64,000 nt of DNA, taken from Dromaius novaehollandiae. Taxonomy: Eukaryota > Chordata > Aves > Casuariiformes > Dromaiidae. A program made the translations under genes and the position numbers. Where the stretch lies: contig NC_088111.1 in NCBI RefSeq assembly GCF_036370855.1, positions 19,999,501 through 20,063,500 on the forward strand. The letters are read 5' to 3'. Below are positions 1 through 11,389 of this stretch, one piece after another; the first letter of the stretch is position 1, and the number at the start of each line of letters is the position of its first letter. Under the pieces are notes generated by a model. The model searched no databases. It saw only the letters and a program-made list of their open reading frames with translations, and had not been told where the DNA came from.

Positions 1-1088
1 GATCATCAAGGCCTTGATGAGAAGGGCTTTCTGTGAGTTGCCTTATCCTTTTAGCTCGAAAAAGTGCCTGTCAGTCGCACAAAATCCTGATTTCTGCAAT
101 TCTGCCTGCATGCATTCTGTTGGGGAGCAAAAATCCAGGCACCAAGAACCATATTTCAAACATCTTTTCTGGCAAATAATGCCATGCTGCTTTCCCAGAG
201 GAAAAATTATGGTCCCAAGGCCACTGATGTTTGGTGAATTCTATTGCAGTAAATCTTCAGGGGACATGGTCTTGTTTCCTTCTTTCATGACAGCACATAC
301 TATAAAAGCTCATTGTTACTAATAAAATTAGTAACCATGTAAGTAACCAAACTAGTTTTGAATAGGTACGAGTTTTCTAAACAAACCAGTGTCTCAAAGC
401 TGTTGAGCTGTGACTGTAAATTCTGTAAAGAATATGAGCAAGTTTTTATGCCATTTTTGTGTATCCCCAACAAAGGTGAAAGGCTGACATCCTGACAATG
501 AAAACAAAATTTAGTTTATGTTCTTTGCTTTAACTAGGTCTCCTTAAAGATGCTGAAGAGCAAAAGGGCATTTCCTGGTACTTTTAACACACAGTTGTTT
601 GACTTAAATGCTGATCTTCCCTGATGGGTTGCTTAAATGTGTTTGACTTCTAAACATTTTCCTGCCCCTCAGCATTCTCACTCCACTATTGAGAAAGCTT
701 TCTGCCTCTTCAAAGGGAAATGTAAAAAAATCAGTTTGTATGTCTTGCACGGGTGATTGCAAATTTCTGCTTGTGAGCTGTGCTGATGTAATTGCACAAT
801 TTTAATATGCAAGATTTTAACCTGCAGTTTTACTCTGAACTTGCAAAGGAGTCTTGGAAGTGGTGACTTAAGCTAACAACTTCTCTATGATGCACACCAG
901 TTAAAAAGCAAACAAAAACAAGCCAGAAAAAAATGACTGGACCTACAAACCAGACTGAACTTGTTTGCAAGTCCTCTCATTAAAATCCATCTCTGTCCAT
1001 ATGTTTGTGCTCAGACTTACTTTCTGCCAAAATAACCAGATCAAGAATCCTAATTATGTAACTTTTTTCCCCTTCATTTTATTTTTAG

Positions 1089-1200
1089 CAAGTTTATCCA
1101 GGATAAATATTCTGGTTACAGTCAGCAGGCAGCCGCTTATATTGCTGGGGCAGTGTACGACAGCTCCCTTGTTCTCTCTGCAGCAGTTGGCATATTAATC
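1089..1200 (+). CDS. MFSD1-like coding exon 1 of 5 in window
   Basis: Acceptor TTTTTAG ends at 1088 and donor GTGAGT starts at 1201. The exon enters with one base completing a split codon, then encodes KFIQDKYSGYSQQAAAYIAG and a helix ending VGILI. It aligns with the MFSD1 helix 7-8 region, where the Q-A-A motif is conserved. The preceding exon must end with two bases of a codon. Confidence 0.82.
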
Positions 1201-3425
1201 GTGAGTACCCACAAACAGAAGTGCAAGAGCTCACTTGCTGGAAAAAAAGAAAGCATTTGAGCTTCTTTTTTCCCCTAATTTTCCGAAATGTCTTTGTTAC
1301 AAACCCTACACCCAGAATTTAGCCTGTTGTTGCCGAACAAGCAGGTCTGTAATTCCTCACAAGCTGCAAGATGCATTTCTGTCTGAAATAAATTACAAGA
1401 AATAAAGTTAACCTCTTTTTCCCTTCTGTTCCCTAATTCTGCTATGGTTGCAAACCGTATGGTCCCAAACCTTGGGAAATGGCTGCATGTTGTCAGAAGC
1501 CAGAGACTGGAATAGAATCCTGTTATGGATCAGGATAAGCTTTGCAAGTAGATGGGAAAGGACAACTTGCACCTAATCAGTCGCTGTTTTGTCCAACTCT
1601 TCATCTCCTTATTTCCATAATTGCCAGGATACAGTGGTATCTTCTCCCTTGATAAAGTCTGGAATTTCACGTGAATGCTGGACACTGATTCTCTGACAAG
1701 TGTTTCAGTCTCAGTTCATGAGTATGCAAGAGGAACTAGGAGTAGTTAGTCTGCCACAGTATCAACAGCTAGGAAATGACATGTTACTGTCGCTCACACC
1801 AGCCCACTTTGATCAGTTGCTCATGTCAAGGAGAGTGCTAAAATCTGTGGGAAGCCAGGGATCCCTTGTAATAGGCCTCTCTTTGTTACCTTTACCAGGA
1901 CTACGTTGGACTGAGAGGCATCTTTGCTGTTGGCTGTGCTGTGCTTACTCTGCCAGTCTTCGCTCTCCTGGCATTTACGTTTGTCCCTCCACTAGTGTCT
2001 ACCATCTGGTTGGGGATTACTTACTCTTTTGCTGCTGTAAGTTCACAAACTCCACTGCTTTAGTTGTGTTTCATGGCTGTGCCCTTTCTACAGCCTGACT
2101 GATGTATATTACTGCTATCCAGTCCTGTTTAGCAGATGTTACAGCTGCAGTTTTAAGTCTTTGGCTCTGTAAACCTGAAGAATTGGTTGGTAACAAATAC
2201 CCTCAAAGAGTCAATATGGAGTAAAATGCAGAACAAAGCAGGGGATGATTTGTTACAGTGTGAAGCATTAAATTTCTTCCTTTTCCTAGTGTTTTTTCAC
2301 CTTGAATGTACAAACTGAATTTTCTTCCAGTCTTATGAGCTACGTCATCAGCCGTAACTCCCCTTTAGACATCTGGAACGATTCCGGTTTCAAAATGCAT
2401 ACATAGTCTGTCCTACCTCAAGCTGCTAGAAAAGGATGGGGAAGGGGCTAGATCCTGCTGATAGGCAGAGGAGGATAAATGGCAGGCTTTTTTAGGAGAG
2501 TGTGTAGATGTTTGTTTAGTGGGAATAATTCTTTTTTTAAACTGATGACTATCTAGTGTCTTTACATTAGGCTTGAGTTAATTCCTCCCTTTACATTACT
2601 TCTACCAGGCTAGTATGTGGCCATCCATACCACTTGTGGTGCCCCAAGCAACTTTAGGCACTGCTATGGGGCTAGCAACTTCTGTGCAGATGATCGGAAT
2701 TGGCCTTTCAAATCTGATTGTTGGACACATTCTAGGAACAAAGTCCAGGTGAGAATGCTTTTTTTCTCTCTTTTTATCTAAGCAGAGACCATTCACAGTG
2801 CTTCAGTGGAGTGGTGTGAACTGTAAATGGTCTCTTTGCAACCTGATGCTGCAAGTGGTGCCTTAAGTATCATGAGGTGACCAGTTGTTCTATTCCTTTT
2901 GGGCCTTTTTTTTTTTTTTTTTTTTTCCTAGTGAATTAAAGATCCCACTGTGGCGCTGGCAACAGATGATGATCTTTATGTTGGCGAACACTATTGCATG
3001 TATTGTTGCATCTGTCAGCCTCAATGTGGTGGACAAGAAACAAGTAAGTGTGATAAAAGGTGAAGAACAGCCTTACATCATGAAGTCTTCCTGACTTGAT
3101 TTGATTGATGTAATAATATCTGTTAGATGTGTTTATAATTAATCCTCCCTGACACAAAAATAGGACTGCATAAAAAAAATCTGCTAAAATACTGATGCAG
3201 TGTGTACTTGTTTCTCCTAGTATCAAGCTATTGGCAGCTATATTGTTTTTGCAAGACAGTGTAGTGATGTGTGTGTACAAGTCACTGACTGCTTCCCTAC
3301 GCTTCCAGGGAGGGACACTGAACAGAACAAGAAAGGGATCACCTGTGGAGCCGGAGGACAGACATGGAGCAGATACAGCGCCACTCCTTGATGACGACAC
3401 AAGAAACAAAGGCTCCGTCAACTGA
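1089..3425 (+). CDS. MFSD1-like major facilitator transporter, C-terminal half (5' partial)
   Basis: Five coding exons (1089-1200, 1899-2036, 2609-2748, 2932-3043, 3309-3425) join in consistent phase to give about 205 residues and a TGA stop at 3423-3425. The product resembles the C-terminal half of MFSD1. The stretch SMWPSIPLVVPQATLGTA corresponds to the MFSD1 segment around LWPMVAFVVPEHQLGTA, and the last exon opens GGTLN where MFSD1 has GGNLN. Overall identity appears only moderate, so I read it as a paralogue (MFSD1-like). The exons encode alternating hydrophobic segments, consistent with transmembrane helices 7-12, and a hydrophilic cytosolic tail. MFSD1 itself is a lysosomal membrane transporter; substrate and location here are inferred only. 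The tail contains DTAPLL, a [DE]xxxL[LI] sorting signal. Earlier exons must lie before base 1. The gene converges on JPT2. Confidence 0.82.
1899..2036 (+). CDS. MFSD1-like coding exon 2 of 5 in window
   Basis: Acceptor TTTACCAG and donor GTAAGT flank 46 whole codons, from DYVGLRGIFAVGC to GITYSFAA. It encodes two hydrophobic helices, matching the VDKTGKN...CAVAATL to LGLSYSLLA section of MFSD1. Confidence 0.85.
2609..2748 (+). CDS. MFSD1-like coding exon 3 of 5 in window
   Basis: Acceptor CTACCAG and donor GTGAGA. It encodes ASMWPSIPLVVPQATLGTAM through GHILGTKS, the most MFSD1-like section (W-P, VVP, LGTA, G-HIL). It ends with two bases of a split codon, which the next exon completes as Ser. 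Confidence 0.87.
2932..3043 (+). CDS. MFSD1-like coding exon 4 of 5 in window
   Basis: The acceptor is preceded by an unusually long uninterrupted T run (about 2906-2926) in the polypyrimidine tract. The donor is GTAAGT. The exon encodes SELKIPLWRWQQMMIFMLAN and a final helix ending VVDKKQ. Confidence 0.84.
3309..3425 (+). CDS. MFSD1-like terminal coding exon
   Basis: Acceptor GCTTCCAG. It encodes 38 residues of hydrophilic tail and TGA. The start GGTLN parallels the GGNLN of MFSD1. The tail carries ADTAPLLDDD, an acidic dileucine motif. Confidence 0.84.
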   Translation, partial: GGTLNRTRKGSPVEPEDRHGADTAPLLDDDTRNKGSVN

Positions 3426-4400
3426 ACTCTTGCAGCGTGAGAACAGTGATGGCTGCCAGATACAGTATTGATCATTTCTACTTGAAAGTGAATTTTTAGC
3501 CTCTGTATTTTAAATGTCTTTAAAGAGAAATCTCGTTCTGTTATCCATTAAGATCTGTGAAGGGAATTACCTACACAAAGGGAATGTTTTCCGTTCTTTG
3601 TGTCTGGAACACAAGTGGAACATGTCTGCTACTCGGTTCTTGGCATTTTCTGCCATGTACATTAATCTGCATGCAGCACTTTTTAAGAACTATACTACAG
3701 TAGGTAAAATTAGTCTAGCTGAAGCTTGTTCATAAGCTGTTAGGTAGTCTCTTTAGCTTTTTTTAATCTTGCATTAAAACTCCCCACGAGGTGCATCTGG
3801 CTGGACTGCTATTGTTCCTCAGCCTGAAGGATCCTGTGCGGCAGCACTCTCTACTCCACGTACCTTGACAGACCTTCTGTGTCAGTAATTGCTCTAGATT
3901 AGCATACTTCTTTTCCAAATTAGATATGCATACGAGTAACACCATCATTATCCTTCAGGCAGGAGTTGGAGATTGAGTTACTCAAATTATCAGCTTTTAC
4001 ACATGGAAGCATATCTTAATTGCTAATTACCTTACTAGAAATGCTTCCATAAGCCATGTCTTCATTTGCCCTCAAAAGCATGTGCAGCTTTGATCTGAAA
4101 TTGTCCTTTAAACCAGGTTACTCTTGGTCATGGATGCTAAGGCTTGTTTTACTGAGCCAATTGCCCTTTTTGCTATGCAATCTCAGAAAGTGTTTACAAA
4201 AGCATAAAGGGTGCTTTAAGAATGAAGTAAACTTTAATGTAGCCAAGTACAGGGAGTGCTAAAGTGAATGACTTTGAGTAAATTATTACAAATTCCAAAG
4301 AGAAAGAGAAGCTCTGTTCAAGATACGTTTAATATAAATGCTGGTAAATTGAAAGCAATTTAGGCACTGACAGCATCCAATAAAGTGACATCGTAAGTGG
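3426..4400 (+). other. Probable 3' UTR of the MFSD1-like gene
   Basis: AT-rich sequence with no supported coding follows the stop. An AATAAA signal lies at 4379-4384 and is followed by the GT-rich stretch GTAAGTGGTTATG. An earlier ATTAAA at 3773-3778 could give a shorter form. The extent is inferred from signals only. Confidence 0.45.
4379..4384 (+). terminator. Candidate polyadenylation signal AATAAA, MFSD1-like gene
   Basis: Canonical hexamer about 950 bases after the stop with GT-rich sequence downstream. ATTAAA at 3773 is the alternative. Confidence 0.4.
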
Positions 4401-7400
4401 TTATGACAGAAGACAAATCTTCCCATGTAGAAAACTTTGCTTTAAAATAATTTAGTTAAGACAACTTGTTCATGTAGTGAGGTCTTTTTTAAGTGCCACT
4501 GTGAATTCATTTCATAGTACACACAATTAAAGGATTTCCCTTAAGGATTCTGATGTAGCTGAAACTTGGAGTGAGGTGAGAAGTCAGAAAAGTAGCTGTA
4601 AACAACCAACTCCTTTTTTTTTTTTTTTTTTTTTCAAAAGAGTTTCAGATTATTCTCACCCCAAAACAGTAGGCCTCGTATAGCTGTTTATTCACTGATT
4701 AAGCAGTACTAGATAAGTACTTGTCCTTTTACTGTGATACAACTAGAGAAACCTGCTACTGTTTAAAGCTTTCCGCAAGCTTGTATCATTTATACCTGCT
4801 ACCCAGCTCTAGTGTTTCACTAGACTGGTAAATCAGACTCCTCCTGGACTGTGGCTTTGGCCTGTCTCTGAGCCGCCAGTCCCTGTGCTGTTCTTTAGTG
4901 CTGGAGACCTGCTGGTTTTTTTCCTAGTAGTTTTTTTTCTTAGCTGTTGTTTTTTTCATAGAAGAATCCCAGGCTGAGCTTCCAGATGTGATTATGGGAG
5001 ACTGTCTACAAAGGAAAGCATGCATTCAAAAGGACTGCTCTTGTCTGCCAGATGCTACCAACATCTGGTTTAAAAGCAATGCCTGCTAGTGAAGTAGTCA
5101 GTCTGGTTGGCAGGTAGTCCTCAGCTTTGTGGGTTTATATGCCATATCCTGCTACCGCTGCACTCAATGGGGTTGTTCCTGTATTGGGTGCTGAAATAGT
5201 CCCTAGAAATCCTGTATTCTGTGCTTTGTGGAGAAACCCAAAACCTTGCCATTTCTCATTTGACATCTCATAATCTACTTCCCAATTAGAAGAAACTTCA
5301 TGCTTCTGTTTTGAAGAGTTGTGATGTGCTGCCCTTAAAACCTGCCACTGGTTCACAGCGCTCCTGAAACTATAGCACTGGGAGCCTCACAGCCTACTAC
5401 TGCTCCACTGTGAAGCATTCCTGCATATTTATCACAGCATATAACATGGACACAACTTACTTTGACTAGAAAGGGTTTTGCAGATACCAGTGTGCAAAGA
5501 CCCAGGCATGTGTTTCATAAGCCCTTTCATATATTCTAAAGATGGGGAAAATTCTAGTGGTCCTCAAGTCTGTTGCTCCAAGTCCATTTTGGGGTTAGGC
5601 AGATTAAAGGAGCAGTGCTAGAGCCTCTTAGAGAGAAGAGTTGCTCCTACAAGACTGCTCACGTCTTTAAGCTCAGACTAGTAAAGCTTGAAGCTTGCAT
5701 AACTACACTGAGGAGGCAGAGAATAAGGTTTCCTGCGTCAGCACCTATTAATCTCTATTAAGGAATATCTAGGACTTCCTGTTACTCCTGTTTAACTACT
5801 TTTTTCATTAATTACTCACTGATTACAAGAAAGCCATCTTCACTTTTCCTGTCTTCCTGCTTCTTGTTTAACACCTGCTGCTGAGACACTAGCGCTCACT
5901 TCTGAGAGACTTTTTAGAAAGCAATTGCACAGTTCTCTGCTTTGAGCATGCCAGGAAGATTAAAGGGTGGCATTCACGAAGGTCAAAATGCTCTAAGAAA
6001 CGGAAAGTAGCAATCAGTTAGTCACTGTATAATTTCCATGATGGGGCACTGATCATCTATATCAGTAATTAAAAGCCACTCCCACCCCCAATTCTCTCCC
6101 TAGCCTTGGGCAACTCTGGAAGCAGTAAGCTCTTTGCTGCCACATGCTTTGGCACAACTTTCTGCTGTGTAAGGCGCAGTGAGAGGCAACTCTTAAAATA
6201 TAAACTATGCAAAGGCTGAAAGGGAACTTAGGTTCAGGCAATTTGCACTAAGGTGGAGTTGTTTTTTTGTTAGAAATGCTCTGGAGCATGCTCCCAGGAA
6301 AGAGCATGTTAAGCATTTTTATACAGTAGCGCATGTGCTTACCTAAGTTTGTGGGCAGTAGTAGTGGAAGAAAAGCCATCATCTTTATGAAGAAACAGGC
6401 ACAATATTAAGTTCTTAGTCACTTCAGCTAGACCACTGTGCTTGTGATAAATGGCTCTGTGTTAAAGCATGTGGTTTTGGTTTAAATAAGTGACACATAG
6501 CATACGCCCAGTAGGATGGGAAAGACGATCAAGAAGCAAAATGCAGCAGAGCTACATAACACATATGCGTAGGTAAGGGGGAAGAGGAAGGGGGTAGGGT
6601 AAGAAGCCAGAACTGGGAGGTTGCTGAAGCCAGAGAGGCTGACAGGTAAATTACTGCAGCCCTGCTGCTAATGGTCAGCATTTTCAGCTCCTTCAGGAAG
6701 AGATACTGTTAACAATATGAGGAGTTGCAACTTGGAAGAAAGGGAAAGTTGGGCTCAAGAGAGGATAAAATTTATCCCCAGAAACAAGATTAAAATCAGG
6801 GCTGTAACTTAACAGAATATTTTAAAACTGTTCATTCTGCTCATTGACTGTCTTAGAGAGAGGAGGCACAAGCAGCAATTGGGCCAACTTAGTCTGTTGG
6901 GTTTCTGTGCATCGGTTTTGGGTAGGATGCATGTCATCTTGCAAGAAATCATTACACATTGAGTCTACTTCTTGTACACAGTTGATGCAAGTAATGACAT
7001 AAGTGACTGTTGTCATCATGTACCAAAGTCTTGCCCTAATCCTGCCCTCTGCTATGAGCACCTGTGCTTATGGAGGTCCCTAACCTTTTGCTTTCTATAA
7101 TCTAGTACAGCAGAACATCCTGCTTGTGGCTTTTCTTCATTCCTCAAGGGAAGAAGAAAAAAAAAAAAATCCTAGCCTCCAGGACTGTCTGAACCTTCAC
7201 CTTTTCCAGAAGGAAAAAGATAGAGGATTTCATTAGAGCTTCAAGCAGAAATTCATTAGGAGGCATGTCAAAGGAACAGAATGCTGGATGGCCAGCTGGC
7301 TCCCAGGCTATGAAGATGCAAGTGACAAGTGAGCACATCCCGTACTTTCACAGGGAGATACCAGAGTCCTATTGTCCTCCACACCATAAGAGATTGGACA

Positions 7401-8560
7401 GAGAGCCAGGATACCTGGACTTCCGTGCACCCCTATGATCCTATTATGTACAAGAAACTGCAAGAATTATTCAGTCATCTTGAAATTAGCAGGAAATACA
7501 CCATTACAGTTATTTATTTAGTTCATAAAGAATTGTGTCCATACGACACTATTTTAAGATAAGGTTCTCCCATCAGACAAGCTCCAAGAATATACTTTAG
7601 ATATTCCAAGTCTGATAAACCTCTATAAATACTTCAAAAAAAAATGCAGCTTCATACTCCTTACTGAAGCCACTGGTAGAGAGGGCATTAACCTTCCTCA
7701 TTAAGAGCACAAAGTCCTATTGTTTATCATAGGTTACGCAGTGATATAACAAGAACTGTATCAGACAGCACTTGCTTGAGAGAAAGGTATTGCATAGGAG
7801 CACCAGTCTTAACATGCACCGATCTGGAATAATCAGGTTTATAGGGCATCAGGAGGGATGACAACACATTGCAGCTGGTCTGGTCATTAGAACAGTAGTG
7901 CCTTGTCCTGGATGAGCATGGTGACATATTCAGAGACTAAGCAGCAGCTATGCCTAGAATTGTTTTCTTCTGTACGTAGGACTTACAAAAGCATTCAAGT
8001 CATCCTTTAGCCACTCTCCAAGCTAAATTAGTATCTTCATTTTCCTTCTGAGGTTGAAGCATTAACTTGGATAGCATCGTACCCCAGGTGACAAACCCTC
8101 ACTTTAGGGAGAAGCAAGGAGTAGATGTATAGAGTTGCAAGGTGAAACTGTATCACTGTCTACTAAATTGTTGGCAGCAGTTCAAGGTAAGACAATCCCA
8201 TGTTACTAATATATTGTTTTCTATCAAGGATATTCAGAGATTCATGAAATAAATAGATCCTACTCAAAGCATGGTGCAAAGCTCTCACTGCAGCATACCA
8301 GAAGTGACTGTAGAAACAAGCGCTCGTTGAGGGGCTCTGTAGGACATCCCCATCAGTAACTTAAGGCATGAACTCGGCAGACCTTAAAACATCCCAGCTG
8401 AGAGGCCACCATGTCCAGCTCAACTGGAAGTTCTGTAGTTGCGGTTACCTCTGTTCTGGTGACCAAGATGGTTTGGCACATGAGAAGTGTATGCACTTCC
8501 AGTAGAAGTGTAGTGAAGAAGTGGGGACATGACTTCTCCACATTAGGAGGATCTCCTGTT
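4401..8560. other. Intergenic region between two convergent genes
   Basis: No exon-like reading frame, RNA gene or clear transposon was recognised. It contains a T run of 21 bases at 4614-4634 and ordinary AT-rich unique-looking sequence. All open frames are short and unsupported. Confidence 0.5.
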
Positions 8561-8569
8561 TAAGGAGAC

Positions 8570-8575
8570 TTTATT
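8570..8575 (-). terminator. Distal AATAAA, possible alternative JPT2 poly(A) signal
   Basis: Canonical hexamer on the minus strand, about 370 bases beyond the better candidate at 8941-8946. Confidence 0.25.
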
Positions 8576-8924
8576 TAGGGTATCTGAATATTTAAGTCTG
8601 TTTACACGATTACTAAAGAGCATAACAGCATCCCTGTGCTGTACAAAGCAATACAGAATGCTACCCACAAAAAGGCAACTGGAGCGTTGACCAGAACAGC
8701 CTGCCCTTGCTACTGTCCCTTCACACTCCCCAGGGACAAGAGGTGCTTGCCTCCTGAGCCACCGCAAGGAGGATGTCACACCTCTACAGCACACTCCCCA
8801 CCGCAGAAGGTCTGGGACTACTGCAGAATTTTCCACTTTCAGATAACAAAATTCACCAGTGTTTTTATGTTGAACTAGGATACAGATCAATTAATAAAGA
8901 GCAAACATACAGCACACAATGGAG

Positions 8925-11204
8925 TAACAAAATACAGAGGTTTATTGACAAGTTCACAATTTATCAGTTGATTTTCAATCCCCTTCTGCGCCTGTTTAAG
9001 AAAAAAAAGTGTTCTTATGAAACCTGTTTGATGAGTTGAAAACATGGTTTTGATTCCAAAGAAGGAAATACAAGAAAATGAACACAGTTTAACTAATTTA
9101 AGGCCTAGTTGGAAGTTGCTGTTTAAAAGACAGGCATTGTAGCCAATGCACATCAGTATTTCTACCTAATGTTTAAGGTACTAAATGATGCCAAGTCTAA
9201 AGTGAGTATCACAGACAGCATTAATTACAGCCAGACCCTTCAATGAAAACACTCTTGACTTGTCTATCTGGTTACCTCTTAAAACCCTGTTGGTACTGAA
9301 ACTGATTTGAAAGACAGAAACCTCTGAGACGCAGCCAGGTGTGAGACTCAAGAATAGCTGGTAGGAAATACACATTAGGAAGGAACATAGCTCCAATACA
9401 GGGCTGCAGTCAGGATCACTGTATCTTCTCCCAGGGGGCCAAATAACAGGGAGCTCCACATCTATCTGAAAGGTACAAAGGCATTGAAATTCCTACTTTC
9501 CAGGGTTTTTCCTACCCTTACCACTGCCCCCAAATACTTCACTTTCACAAATTGAAAAGGCAGCTAGGTCTTTATGCAGTCATCCACCACTTCTGACATG
9601 AGCTGAACAGAGCAGTCTAACAAGCTCTAAAAAAATCAGAGGATGATCAGCACCTGGCCCAGAGAGTCTCCTCTAAACAGGAGTAGTTTTAGGGAACTCG
9701 GGCTAGAACAGCAGTGAATACATGCAGATAAGGCCACTTGTTCTTTGGTGTACCTGAACAACTCCTGTTTTGATATGTCAGATTTAAAAAGTCACCATTT
9801 AATACATTGAGCAGTCTAAGCAGCTAATATTAACATTCAAGTATCAAAGCTCGATATGATCAGAAAGTCCATTCAGAGAATGAATGATGGAGCAACCCTC
9901 CCCAACACAGTTTGTGAAAAACTATATGCACATCTTCCAAACATGATTTAAGATAGCCAGCACGCCCAAAAGGTCTGTATTGCTAAAGTCTTTGTCCAAC
10001 TAGGATAGTCTACAGAGTGTCTCAAAACAGCTACAGCTGTGGCTTGGGGATAATCTAAGTTGCTCTCACCCCTTACCAACAAAAGTCCGAGGCAGTCAAA
10101 GGCAAACATAAGGCTGACTAAAGACACGAGAATTCACTAACAGAGTCAGCACAGACAAACAAAAAAAAATTGCACTGTGGTGAAGACAGTAGAACAGTCC
10201 TGGTTTCCGCAGGGCACAAAGGAAAGACCTCTGCAGAAGCTAAGGCATTTCTATACAGGTTGGGTCAAAGCTAGCTAACTAGACATTTCAGTTTATTCTC
10301 CATGGTAACTGTATACTTAAAGTTGCTTCTATTCAAAGGCGACCATAAAGCTACTGTTGCACTCAAATCCTTACCAGGAAATCTGCAAGCACTCAGCCAG
10401 GATACTTCAAATAAAAGTCTTCTAGAAGCACCTATATGAAATGGTATATTAGACTGATCTTACCGTTTGTCAAGGGCTACTAGTAATCAGCAGACTACTG
10501 AAGGCAGCAGAAAGGCCTGTGAATACTCCGAGGAGGGGAACACCAAAATGTTTACTAATACATGATGGCTTATGAGAGTATAGAAGAAATTTTCAAAATA
10601 TTTTGTCCCTGTATCAGCAATCATGTACTGCGAAGGAGGAGGGAAGGAGAAAAAGAACCAAAGACTAAAGATGCTCAGGAACACAATAGCACTAATTGCC
10701 CCCATGGAACATATTTACATTAAAGTGACTGCAAATCAACTCACACTGTGAAGCTGCATTATATCGCCTAGAGAAGAGCATGGCCTACTGCTGTGCTTAA
10801 GACTATTCCAGACCCGGCCTCCAGGTCCCTACCCACTCACTATGTTTTACACACTGAATGTATGGAAAAGCCTGACTCCACAAGAGTGTCCCGAGCCACT
10901 AGCTAGCTAAGAACCTAAGTCTGATGAACTCACGACAAAGCAGCATTTTTCTTCCACAACGTTACACTAATAACTCCACCACCCACCCAGGCAGTCTGAT
11001 ACTCAAGAGTCTTCCACATGGCACCCTTTCCCTCCCCAACCCTCCCTCCCAAAGTCATCAGGTTATCCTTTCTACACACTTTGGCATAACCCTCATACAT
11101 CTGCCTTAAGAAGAATCTGTCCACAAATGATAGTCTATAAACTGACCTCACAACCACAGACAAGTTTCTGTGCAGACTCAGTTAGTGAAAGTGAACAGAG
11201 GTCC
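8925..11204 (-). other. JPT2: Probable JPT2 3' UTR
   Basis: About 2.3 kb follow the stop codon on the minus strand without supported coding, and end at a well-formed poly(A) site. The length is plausible because mammalian JPT2 also has a long 3' UTR. It is inferred; no internal introns are evident. Confidence 0.45.
8941..8946 (-). terminator. JPT2: Candidate JPT2 polyadenylation signal AATAAA
   Basis: On the minus strand AATAAA is followed within about 20 bases by TGTATTTTGTTACTCC and then a TG-rich stretch. That is a good arrangement for cleavage near 8920-8930. Confidence 0.5.
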
Positions 11205-11389
11205 CTAATAGAACGCAATGCTGGATTTTCCACCAGGGGGATTGAGAACCTTGTTGTGCGAGCGTGGCCTTGGCCCTAATCTGGGCTCGTGATTGTCTAT
11301 CTTGGGTTCTGGTTCCTTGAGTCGCTCCTCTTTGCCCGGATCTTTTTTCTCGCCTCCACCTTGCAGCTGCGATTTGTTGCTTTCTGTAG
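11205..11389 (-). CDS. JPT2: JPT2 coding exon 5 and stop
   Basis: Acceptor AATTCAG. Encodes a split Ala, [20 protein letters not shown], then the highly conserved tail ending KSSIAFY and TAG at 11205-11207. Confidence 0.95.

Noticed and set aside
1-32. Possible preceding exon of the MFSD1-like gene ending at GTGAGT
   Set aside because: The donor is good and frame 1 is phase-compatible, but the peptide (DHQGLDEKGFL) does not resemble the expected MFSD1 helix segment, and 32 bases are too few to judge.
2932-3475. 179-codon minus-strand open frame
   Set aside because: It is antisense to two exons of the MFSD1-like gene and to the intron between them; no similarity of its own.
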